From: Xiphydria camelus
Lineage: Eukaryota > Arthropoda > Insecta > Hymenoptera > Xiphydriidae
NCBI GenBank assembly: GCA_963678675.1
Contig: OY783200.1
Span: 8,568,501 to 8,632,500, forward strand
Direction of reading: 5' to 3'
Length of the DNA stretch: 64,000 bases
Below, in pieces: positions 33,442 through 43,204 of the stretch (its first letter is position 1; each line of letters begins with the position of its first letter). A program made the translations under genes and the position numbers. Under the pieces are notes generated by a model. That model saw nothing but the letters and a program-made list of their open reading frames with translations. It made no database searches and was not told the origin of the DNA.

Positions 33442-34144
33442 TACATAATACACTCTATACTGGATCTATGCCTGTACAATGGCCAGGGAAAAATTATTAT
33501 TTTAGACTGAAAATCCTGGAAAAGTCAGGGAATTTTTTTTATGTCTCACTGGACACCATTTAATTAGGAAACACCGCGTAATCTCCGATCTTGATGATAC
33601 TTCATTACTTTAGTTTATCAGAAAAGATGCATTTTTTCTCCTTTTTATAGACGTAAAATGTTAATTTAAGGGCGTGCATTCTACTTTCCAAATACTCTGA
33701 AGGCTATTTCGAAAATGAAACTATGAAATTCACGAAGTAGCATCAAGATCAGAGACGTAATGTTTTCCTGTAGTTGTTTTCGTTGTGAACACTTTCACGA
33801 ACTTGTACTATTCATTCGAAATTCATAGCGGATCAAGAATCAGATCAGGCGTTTTTTATAAATTGTTTAACGCTGTATACGATTCCGTAATCAAAATTAG
33901 TTATTGACGTCTAGTACTAAAGATATTTCCACCTGATTATATTGCAAAACACACAGTTTTTCCGACATTCAATTCGAATTTTCACAAAAATCTGATGTGA
34001 TAGCCAAATTCTTCGTAGCGAATCGTTTTCAGCGCCTACAAACCTATAAGAATCGCTTGCTTCGGTTCTCGATCGAGATTCAGTATAATTCTTTGGAGGC
34101 ATCGAAAATTTGAAATACGAGCGTCCTCTATCCTCGCAGCTATC

Positions 34145-34774
34145 ATGGAGTTCCCGCACCTGGGCGAGCACTGCACGGAGCGCACGTGCAATCGCCTCGA
34201 CTTCCTGCCGATGAAGTGCGACGCCTGCGCCGGCATATTCTGCACGGACCACGTTTTCTACGCGAAGCACTCCTGCCCCAGCGCCTACAAGAAGGACGTG
34301 CAGGTGCCGGTGTGTCCGCTGTGCAACACCCCCGTCTCCTGGAAGCGGGGTGACCCGCCCGATCTGGCGGTCAGCCTGCACATGGACAACGACTGCCGCT
34401 CAGATTACGGCGAGAATCGCCGCAAGGTCTTCGCCAACAAGTGCTCGTTGAAGGGCTGCAAGGTCAAGGAGCTGGTGCGCGTCGACTGTGGCGAATGCGG
34501 GCTGAACTTCTGCCTGAAGCACCGCCACACGACGGATCACGCCTGCGTCGGCAGGGAGGAAGCGACGCGGCGGAAGCGGCTGGATGCGATCGACCGGCAG
34601 ACGCGGAGCAGGAACGATGCGGCGAGCGCCTTCGGCAGCATCCAGGGAAGCCTCGGCGAGGACGAGGCGCTCGCCAGGGCTCTGCAGGAGTCGCTACGCG
34701 ATCAGGAGCGCACGCGGCAGCGGGAGCTGCAACCGGTGCCGTCCGGCGGCAGGGACAGGTGTAGGCTCTCGTAA
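34145..34774 (+). CDS. ZFAND2B: AN1-type zinc finger protein 2B-like (AIRAPL)
   Basis: The whole 209-aa coding region is in one exon; an acceptor five bases before the ATG shows a spliced 5'UTR. Two AN1 fingers are intact: C10, C15, C25, C28, C33, H36, H42, C44 and a second at about residues 95-140 (KCSLKGCKVKE ... NFCLKHRHTTDHAC). PVCPLCNTPV lies between them. A ubiquitin-interacting motif (EDEALARALQESL, about 171-184) follows, and the protein ends C-R-L-S, which fits a CaaX prenylation box. Vertebrate ZFAND2B has fingers, UIMs and a CaaX box and escorts ubiquitinated proteins at the proteasome/ER; ZFAND2A lacks the UIM and CaaX. One UIM is clear. Transcription is probably inducible, but that rests on homology. 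Confidence 0.95.
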   Translation: MEFPHLGEHCTERTCNRLDFLPMKCDACAGIFCTDHVFYAKHSCPSAYKKDVQVPVCPLCNTPVSWKRGDPPDLAVSLHMDNDCRSDYGENRRKVFANKCSLKGCKVKELVRVDCGECGLNFCLKHRHTTDHACVGREEATRRKRLDAIDRQTRSRNDAASAFGSIQGSLGEDEALARALQESLRDQERTRQRELQPVPSGGRDRCRLS

Positions 34775-35272
34775 CCCTCGCGTTGATTCTGACGAATAGT
34801 ACAAAATTTTCCGCGGGATCGAGAAATCTTCGGCGTTCGACGCGCTGCAAGATCCGTGTCGCGGCGGAGGGCGGGGAAAGGCGCCGCTGTGTCAATTATT
34901 ACGCGTAATATCGTTAACGAATTTTGCTCATCATTGATAACCCTCGGACCTCGCCTCGGATTGCTGTTACTTTGTTGGCTCCGAGTTTGAAATTCGAGGA
35001 GCACTTTTTTTCATGTGCATAATCGCATTTCCATTTAGAAGAAATCTCAGCACGCGATGAGAGAATCGCGCATTCACTTTTGAATAAGCTTTTTATCGAC
35101 GATCATTCCTGCGTAGATGAAAAATTAGCACATCTTTCCACTTTTTCCTATTAATCACTGTTTTTTAATATAGATTTTATAAAGTACGAGTTTATCGCGA
35201 TTCGTCGTGCATTCCTAGCTGTAAGTCTTATACGATACGAGTTGTACGAATAACCGAGCAGTTACTCGTTTG

Positions 35273-35278
35273 AATAAA
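35273..35278 (+). promoter_or_regulatory. Candidate polyadenylation signal of ZFAND2B
   Basis: AATAAA about 500 bp after the stop codon, in TTTGAATAAATATTT context. No earlier AATAAA was noticed in the 3' flank. Confidence 0.45.
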
Positions 35279-36023
35279 TATTTATTACCAGTACGCCTCC
35301 TCTTGCGTCGTTTGTTACTTTCGCGTCTCGGGAAAGTGGAGATTCTTTTACAGATATTTTGCTTCTTAGTTTGTGACTAGTAATAATATCATGAATGCGA
35401 AGTTATTATGCGTTTTAAGCTTATGCCGACTTCCGGAGGCATTCGTGATACCGCGTAACGAAGAACGTACACTGAGAAGATAGTTTATTTATAATTAATA
35501 CATATATTTGATTATGGCGAAAGAAATATTCCTTTGGGCCAAGCAAATATTCGTTCGCTATTACTCTATTTCTATTTGAATGAAAGAGACATGTTTACTT
35601 GGCCCAACAAAATATTTCTTTCGCCGTATATAATCATGTATATATTTATTACAGGCCTCACACCGCATCCCTAAACTTTATTTTAGGGGAAATAGGGTAT
35701 ATTTTTTTTCGAAATAGGAACAAAATAGGGCACATGACCAATAATGAAACATGTAGTCATCTTTCAAAGTATAAAAACGTGTAATACCTATTATACAAAC
35801 TGGTGTAAAATTAAGATCAACTTAGTTTCTGCTGTTTTTATCTTTTTTTCTGGGCTTGTATTTGTATAATATATATATTCTTATACTTTTTTCCTACATA
35901 CTTAATTGCAGTTTAGTTTAAACATGACTTGTATATTTGACAGGAACACAAATTAACAAGTGGAGGGAGGTATACTCTAATAACAAAAAGAAACTTTTTG
36001 TTGGCAACATAAATAATTTTTGT

Positions 36024-36252
36024 ATATCGATACCTTACTTTGAAAACCTCGTAAGTTCAATTTTTGAAAAATTGAACTTACGATGTTTTCAGTGTAAGGT
36101 ATAGATATTCGTCTTTGTTTTCCCGGGAGGGTGGAGAGAGATCGGCATTTCTTATAACAATACGCGGGTATCGATACCTTACTTTGAAAACCTTGTAAGT
36201 TCAATTTTTGAAAAATTGAACTTACGAGGTTTTTAAAGTAAGGTATCGATAC
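36024..36252. repeat. Two tandem ~85-bp perfect-arm hairpins
   Basis: Each is TCGATACCTTACTTTGAAAA ... TAAGTTCAATTTTTGAAAAATTG... folded on itself; the second copy (36170-36252) has nearly perfect arms. The intervening sequence is also partly similar, so the unit was duplicated with flank. Confidence 0.7.
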
Positions 36253-36307
36253 GTAATCGTAAAATATACACTACACGTTTTATAACAATATCAAATCGTG
36301 CTTTATA

Positions 36308-36705
36308 CAGTATGTCCCATTGGTAACGCAAGTACCTATTTGAATTTCCCTGACATTTGACTTTGGTAGTGCTTGGAACAGTGCTGTAGTTAGAGTTAGC
36401 TTCAGAAGAGTGCGCTGCGTTCTTACGAGCCGTGTTTCGAGAGCGAAAAGTGTAAAACGTCCGATTTCCCGGGAATTGTCAATTCGGGAAATCGAAGCGT
36501 CTAATCTCGAAATTAACTGAATTTGCAAAGAATGGTAAATAATGTGTAGAAGTGATGAGACATAATCATACAGGTTTCGAAACACGGCTCGTAAGAACGC
36601 AGCGCACTCTTCTGAAGCCAACTCTAACTACGACACCGTTCCCAGCACGACCAAAGTCAAATATCAGGGGAATTCAAATACTTGCGTTACCAATGGGACA
36701 CACTG
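36308..36705. mobile_element. Mariner-type MITE with ~155-bp arms
   Basis: TA-CAGTATGTCCCATTGGTAAC on the left, GTTACCAATGGGACACACTG-TA on the right. The arms carry GTGCGCTGCGTTCTTACGAG and complement. The centre is too short to hold a transposase. Confidence 0.82.
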
Positions 36706-37180
36706 TATTGTTGGTACGAATGAGATCAACTTAGTTGATAATAGTTATAATAAAATATAGTTGAACTTTATGAATGTAAGAAGCAGACAGCACAGGGCTA
36801 AAAGACGACTTTCAGACTACTTCTATCATTGAAAAGTATCTTCAAGACGAATCATGTCTAAAAATTGTTTGAAAGTGGGACATAAGATGTCTTAAAGACG
36901 ACTTGAAGATTTCATTTAGATCTTACGTTGTCTTACATCCCCGTTCAAATTATTTAAAGCAGGACGCTTTTAGGGATATTTTACGATATTAGGGTACTTT
37001 TAGAGTACGGTGCTAAGATACAGCACTTTTAAGGTGAATAGGAACACACTGTGAGGCCTGTTATTAACAAATAAACTCTTCTCTCGGTGTACGACTCACC
37101 TTGCTCCTCCGAGCTCTTCGTTGATATTTATCGCGCAGCGTAAGTTCATTTGTAGCTGAGCGAGCAGGCCGCGCGTTCGC

Positions 37181-40100
37181 CTAAAATCCGACCTTGCCAA
37201 GCTTCGTGTCCGTCTTGGGATTCGCCGTGATGGTCTGTACACTGACGATCACCTCGTTGATCTTCGTCTGCAGATCGCGGAGGTCGTGGATGTACAGCAA
37301 CCTGAGTACCTTCGCGGCGCTGTTGAGGACCTTGTCGCCCGTGTCGAAGCCGAGCTCCGCCTCCATGACGGGGAAAGGTTTGCCTTCGACGATGACCGAG
37401 CTCGGATCGCGAAGCGCGTCGGCATTGAGCCTAGCGCACACGACCTTGCTGCACGCCTCGAGCGTTATCAGGTGATTCGGGTGTGCGGGAACTTTCAGCA
37501 GTTTCGCCACCTCACCGACCCCCTTCACGAACTCCTCACTGTGAACTGCGAGAGGAAATCGGACTGGTTCTCTTGTTTTCTCAACGAGCGTGGGGTAAAG
37601 ATGCTGTTTCATGCTGACGCTCGAAACGAGAGTCAAATCTTGTCATAAGTTCTTTACAGGGTGGCTACAGAAATTTGATTATAGAATTCCCCGACTATTT
37701 CAGATGAAGTTGTAAGTATTCCTGATAGTCTTTGTTCCTATTAATTTTGTTTAATCGAATCATCAAAAATATGGATAATCACGAGGCTCTCAACAACTAG
37801 ATTTATCGAAAAAAGTAAAAAAGTGATATCAATCGAAAAAAGGCACAAAAAGTGACTGAGATAGAAAAGCAAGGGTACACTTTCTGAGCATTGGAAATGT
37901 ATTTAAGGGGGAAAGCCACTGTGATGACCGGAAAATGTAGAATAACTTTGTGAATTTTTTCTGATTAAAATAAAAAACGAGGGAAAAAACTTTTACAACT
38001 ACATGAAGGTACATATATTTTAGTATATTAGAAAAAAAAAGCAATACATAATATCAATAAACTACACAATAATACGCGATGCCGTAAAGCTTCTCTGAAA
38101 AATGTTTGGCGCATGGGCGCCATTGCTGTGTCCGAATGGTATATCCAAACCAAAAAAATCAATTATTTTCTTAAACTACACGAGTCTAGCTTCAGTTAAG
38201 CGTACGGATTTATAAAAATTTTAATTTTTAACAAAGTAACGCATGTTTAAAGATAGAACTTCGAAATTTAGAGAAAAATTGCTCAGTTTTTTAATTATAT
38301 CTCAACAAGTAATCGCTTAATCGAAAAAATCATACGCTTAACTGAAGATAATTCTTTTAAAAATATTCTGTGAAAATTTCAAGGTAATCGGATAAAAATT
38401 GACTGAGTTATGATGGCGCCCAGTTGGAAAAATGTAGTTTCGAGATAAAAGCCTTTAAACCGCGCGGTCAAGTTCGAGCGTATGCGCTTACTCACACAAA
38501 ACCTTTCATAACTCCATAAAATTTTCGAATTTCGGTTTGAAACTTAGGGAACAGATTCTTGAAACCTCGAACATTAAGAAAATGTAAAAATAAAAAAATC
38601 TATTTTTTGAACATATCACAGTGGCTTTCCCCCTTAATACGAAATGGTCATCGAATCACGATCGAGAAATGATTCACGAAGAAGAAACTCATCCATAGTG
38701 GATTAACCCTTCACCACTCGCTATAGGTATGAGCGCGGCGCCGCCGTTTTTAGATTTTAAGTGATTTCGTATATTTTTTACTATTAGAAAAATTCGAAAA
38801 AAATATATAAATGCTTCCTTTAAACATTTCTGAAACGGCCCGTGGCTATAATTTTTCAAAAAATAAACTTGCGCAACTAAAAAAAAATGATAATTGTCCA
38901 AGCGAACGGAAAAGCGGCGCCAAGCCGCCCAGTGCGAGTAGCTCTCCGACAAACGCTCGAGATACAGTGTTACCACGACGCACTTACATTCGTCTCCCGT
39001 TCAGTGCAAAGTAGCCGGTAATGTGGCAACAGCGTGCTCCGTTTAGCACGGCGGCTCAGCGCTCGCCGTGCGAGCACCTAAGGTCGTAGGTTTCTAGCGA
39101 GTGGTGAAGGGTTAATTACAGAACGACCATTGCTTTAAAAGGCTTGGTCTCTTCCGTTCTCACGATTTTTTAGAGTTATGCGCGGCCAGTAAAAAATAAC
39201 ATTGTAATCAGTCCTTGCACTTTTGTATTAAAGGAATATTCTTATCTAGAAATACTACTTATGAAATCATATACAAATACAGTCGTGATGCTTGGTAAAC
39301 TACTTTCCGTATCAGAGGTAAAGTCTGATATAATTTGATGCGATCTGATACGGGAATGATACAGCACAGATTTGTTTCACGACGTGTGCACAAATGACTG
39401 TAAAGGGGGCAGAGAAGTATCGATTCTAAGGGGAACCTCCCATGGTTAGAAACGAAATATCAATACAAATCAAACATTGAGTTTATTCGCGCTTCATTTA
39501 GACTACACCTCTCCGTAACTGTAGTACCTATAGTCTTGACTGATACATTCTTATGAACAAGATTTATGAATAGGAGAAATTGTTGATTCAACATAAAAAA
39601 AGGAAAGTTAAGTAACTTTTTAAGAAAAAAGCAGAAAGAAAAAGGGATTTGGCTTCAAAAACAGAACCAAAGGCTTTGTGTCAGCGGCTGTGGAAACTTG
39701 ATTATAGAATTTCCTGACACTTCCCTGACTTTGCCCTGATTTTTTCCTGACTATTTCAGACCAACTTTTGTAACTATTCCCTAATATTTTTGATCATATT
39801 AGGAGTCTTTCATAATCAACAAAGCTATGAATAATCATAATACAAGAATACGAACTGGAACTAAATCCAATGTTTAGAGATTATGAGAGTAGCTGCAAAG
39901 AGGTTTATACACTAAGGGCCGGTTTTACCAACACGGTATAAATGCGGTATAGCGCTATACTGAGAATAACCAGCAATAAGCCTTATGGTTATTCTCGGTA
40001 TAGCGCTATACCGCGTTTATACCTGTTGGTAAAACCGGCCCTAAGAAAGGTATGTTGATGGTAGAGACCCTAATTCTAGTCAATGAGACACGCGTGTGCT

Positions 40101-41557
40101 ATCCTGGTGAAAGTATAGTAGACAGATTTTGTTAAGAAAACTAAGACATTATGACGAATACCCAAAGGAATATGCCAAATTCTATAAAAACTGTGATGAC
40201 AAATTTTGACAAATTCTATCAGTTTTTGGCGATTTTAACAGACACTTTTTTGGTTTTTTTAATTAATTAATTTAATTAATTATAATAATAAAACCTGTTC
40301 AAACATTTTTAATATAATTTGTCAATAATTGTAAGACATTTTTTTCATGAAAAAATGCAAATTATATGAAGTATTAACAGATTATCAAATTGATATTATC
40401 AAAGTATGACAGATTTTCAACACGGGTGATAATTTCTGTCCAAATTTTCTAAAATTTAATATATAAAAACTTTTTCGAACAATTTTAATATAATTTGTAA
40501 ACGATTGTAAGATATTCATTTGATGAAATAACGCAAATTATGTCAAATATTGACAAATTATCGAATCGATAGTATCAAAGATTTTGACAAAATCTGTGGA
40601 ATTACACCATATTTTCATCAGGGCATTACTGGAGATAGGTATCTGAAGAAGCAGCATAAGCTGCATCGTGAAATGTTTCAATAATGAAATTTCAAGAAAT
40701 TAACTATTTATAATTTCCAGAAAAAAATCTTAATTTCCCCGACTGATCACATTCTAAGGCATTTCCTGGTTTTCCAGGTCTGTAACCACTCGGCATATTT
40801 AAAAATTCAAAGGCTTCTGAAGAGGTGAGTGTGATACAAGTTAAAAAGACATCAAAATGTAGTAAATATTTACACGATTAACTCTATAGGTACATTAAAT
40901 AACGTATCAATATAAATTGTTATTTATATCCTCAAACAAGGAGTATCAAGGCTTGGTTGCATGACCAGATTTAACGCTCGAATCAAGCGTCTAACGTTGA
41001 CATGAAAAAGCCACTCAACATACTCAAAGAAATATACATACAGTCGATATTGTCCAGCGGATTAGTAGATTTCAAGCTCGGCGCGGCCATCTCCTTACGT
41101 TTCGACTCTCCGGCACGGACCTTGCGATACTTCTCGCCTGCGACAGAAAACGACGGTACTTCTCCGTTCACTGGTTGAATAATTCGAACCACTTACCGCC
41201 GTCCTCGAACTCCAATCTAACGGCCAGTCCCACGAGCCACTCAAGCCGGTCTAGCGGGAAGTCTGAGCTGGGACAGCCGACGTCCTCGCAGTACTTTTCA
41301 AACGTCGTGGGCCACTCGCTGGAGCCCAATTCACGCAGCTTTTTGCGATCCTCCATAGGGTAGTGTCGTATCTTCTGGTCCTCCAGCCACACGACCAGCT
41401 TGCGAAAATGCTGCTCGTCTGCGGCGCGTAGAAATTCACGTAAACCTTACGCGACGTGTACGAATTTTGGAGGTTAAGCGTCACGAGCCGGCTCACCGTT
41501 TCCATTGACTTTGTCCCAGTCGATGTAATCCAACGCCTTCAGCTTCCTCTTGAACAT
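37181..41557 (-). CDS. RTRAF: RTRAF (CGI-99/hCLE), RNA-ligase complex subunit
   Basis: Four exons join in phase: 41557-41497 (MFKRKLKALDYIDWDK), 41418-41197, 41137-41042 and 37545-37181, giving 247 aa against 244 in human. Conserved blocks are VVWLEDQKIRHYPMEDR, GLAVRLEFED, LGFDTGDKVLNSAAKVLRLL, LQTKINEVIVSVQTI and NPKTDTKLGKVGF, all typical of this family (RLL / DUF2870). RTRAF binds RTCB, DDX1 and FAM98 in the tRNA-splicing ligase complex and shuttles between nucleus and cytoplasm. Donors GTGAGC, GTAAGT and GTATGT and acceptors GCCGCAG, TGTCGCAG and TCTCGCAG support every junction. The 3.5-kb last intron has gathered at least four transposons. Its 5' end lies 344 bp from the LTR retrotransposon. 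Confidence 0.97.
37903..38637. mobile_element. TTAA-flanked MITE in RTRAF intron 3
   Basis: TTAAGGGGGAAAGCCACTGTG on the left and the exact inverse CACAGTGGCTTTCCCCCTTAA on the right. A TTAA duplication is characteristic of piggyBac-type insertion. The interior is AT-rich without transposase. Confidence 0.78.
38703..39115. mobile_element. Second TTAA-flanked MITE in RTRAF intron 3
   Basis: TTAACCCTTCACCACTCGCTA and TAGCGAGTGGTGAAGGGTTAA are the ends. The family differs from its neighbour 65 bp away, but the target is the same (TTAA). Interior contains GC-rich GGCGCCGCCG and AGCGGCGCC patches. Confidence 0.78.
39916..40041. mobile_element. 126-bp PIF/Harbinger-like MITE
   Basis: Almost perfectly palindromic: GGGCCGGTTTTACCAACA at the left end and its complement at the right, flanked by TAA on both sides (39913-39915 and 40042-40044). 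The 3-bp TWA duplication and end sequence fit Tourist/PIF-Harbinger MITEs. Confidence 0.78.
40105..40626. mobile_element. CCTGGTGAAA-ended element in RTRAF intron 3
   Basis: CCTGGTGAAAGTATAGTAGA on the left, ACACCATATTTTCATCAGGG on the right. The interior carries GACAGATTTT- and AATATAATTTGT-type inverted motifs. Partial relatives at 21376 and 62808. Confidence 0.65.
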
Positions 41558-41713
41558 TTCGACGCCTCTTCGCGATAATTACGCTGCGGTAAATGCGTGC
41601 GAACTGTAATCACAAACACACACACTTTTTCTGTCGTTTTCTGACATTTATAGGTAACCTATAAAAAGCGTATCGCGCGGCAAGAATCAAGGATGATTCG
41701 CCATGCAGGGATT

Positions 41714-41863
41714 AAAGGCCATGACACGTGAAAAAACGTAAGCAGTAACAGTAAGGATTGACCAATTAGAAAGCCTGTTTAAGTATAATTCCGTAAGAAT
41801 GATATTTCTGATTGGGTCAATCCTTACTGTTACTGCTTACGTTTTTTCACGTGTGATGGCCTT
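41714..41863. mobile_element. 150-bp MITE near the RTRAF promoter
   Basis: AAAGGCCATGACACGTGAAA on the left, TTTCACGTGTGATGGCCTTT on the right, arms about 60 bp with TAAGCAGTAACAGTAAGGAT-type pairing. It sits about 160 bp upstream of the RTRAF start codon. Confidence 0.8.
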
Positions 41864-41900
41864 TACGTCTCAATTTTACATGTGGCGCCGTTTGTACTAC

Positions 41901-42723
41901 TGTTACGACCCGGCCTATCTCTAAACCCGGTCGCTCTATGACGCGAGGCGCGAGGATCGGGCACCGCGCGCGAGACGCGCGATTCAGGAACAATCCGAAA
42001 GGAAACAGGGAAGAAAATTCCATACAGAGGTTGCCGGCAAAATTCGAATTTATTCCTTAAGCAAAAATCGAAGTTCGACGTTATTCTTTAAGCAAAAGGA
42101 AAAGTCGCGTTCGGTTCCGTGATCGAGTTGCGTCTCTCCCAAAAAATCTTCCAGCGTTTCAAATCCCTCTCGGCGTCGCCCGGGAAGGGGATGCTCCGGT
42201 GGGTGTGCCTCGTGCGATGTCCAATCGGGGTGAGTCCTCGAGAAAAGGGGTGTTTCCTCGAGGACGAAGACGTCGGGTGCCGTAACGTCTTCCAGATGTG
42301 TTGATGCGTCCTGTTTCGAATGCGCGGGTCCTGCGTTGGCGAGAGTTTTCTGCGAAGGGACTAAAAAATCGGTTTATAGCCCCTCATTGTTCCTGGGCCT
42401 TAGAGATGTTGCAGCCTTCGCTCCCGCTGTTCTCGGTCCGTGAGAAAGTCGCAGCCTTGGCTCCCGTTGTTCTCGGGCCGTGAGAAAGTCGCCGCATCTG
42501 CTTTCCTCCTACCTACCCTACCTCATCCCTAGAGTGACCATTTCTCTACAAGAATCTATGCGGAAAAGGGAGATATGCTAATGATGGGGATTTCTCATAC
42601 GCAAGTCTTAATTCGAAGGCTCCTTGAACAGCCCGCGTTCTACAGCGGAAAACAAGGCGATCGTCGTTCGTGTAGGCTTGTCCAAAGAACCGTCGCTCTA
42701 TGAGAACGTGACGTAATGTCACA
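41901..42723 (-). repeat. 3' LTR of the retrotransposon
   Basis: 823 bp. On the minus strand it begins TGTGACATTACGTCACG and ends CGTAACA, the usual TG...CA. It matches 49386-50208 at an offset of 7485 bp; short open frames inside (42119-42304, 42298-42483) recur identically there and are not genes. Confidence 0.95.
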
Positions 42724-43204
42724 CCTTCCCCCTTATCAAAAGCTGTTACCTATGGTGACAGCTTTTATAACCTATTTGATTACTTATAATTTGCAAGAGT
42801 ATATTGTTCGTACAAAAAAGGGGAAAGTGCGCCGTAGATACAAGAATGCTTAGCAAGTATTTTAATTAATTTAAGTCTGGATTTACATCTCCGTTATAAA
42901 AATATAGCCACACTAAGCAGACACATAACACCCAAAAAAAAAATCGTGGAAGGTTAATTGTTTGTTATAATCGTTAATTTCGATGTAAATATTCCAAATT
43001 TCACAAACGGGATGGAAATAACAAAGTAAGATAAAAAAAAAAATTTTTTGCAACATACTATACATACACACATTCGTTCCATACGAGTTGCTATTTTACA
43101 TTTATCAAGATTTATTTTACAATAAAGAGTATCGAATTAAATACATTTCAGGGTTATTATTTATCCTATTTTACTTTCACAATGATGCTTGCGCGTCACA
43201 ATTA

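Larger units (their letters stand above)
29688..34139 (+). other. Large 5'UTR intron of ZFAND2B filled with repeats
   Basis: Donor GTACGT at 29688, acceptor at 34138-34139. Contents, left to right: AT-rich DNA; a diverged inverted repeat at about 30140-31110; a GC-rich segment at 31505-31912; CTACAACT-type repeat ending TTTCCGTCAGGA near 33187 with MITEs at 32298-32500 and 32603-32955; a MITE at 33231-33441; and unidentified AT-rich sequence. No coding exon was found. Confidence 0.55.
35652..37060. mobile_element. CAGGCCTCACA-ended element with nested inserts
   Basis: CAGGCCTCACACC and GTGTGAGGCCTG-type ends (right end CACTGTGAGGCCTG) match the CAGGCTTCACA family. Inside are two hairpins (36024-36110 and 36170-36252) and a mariner-type MITE (36308-36705). 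No gene in 34775-37180. Confidence 0.65.

Noticed and set aside
42119..42483. Two 61-codon frames, identical at 49604-49968
   Set aside because: They lie within both LTRs and have no domain; identical because the LTRs are identical.
42724..43204. Possible env gene between pol and the 3' LTR
   Set aside because: No open frame of useful length; the element lacks env.
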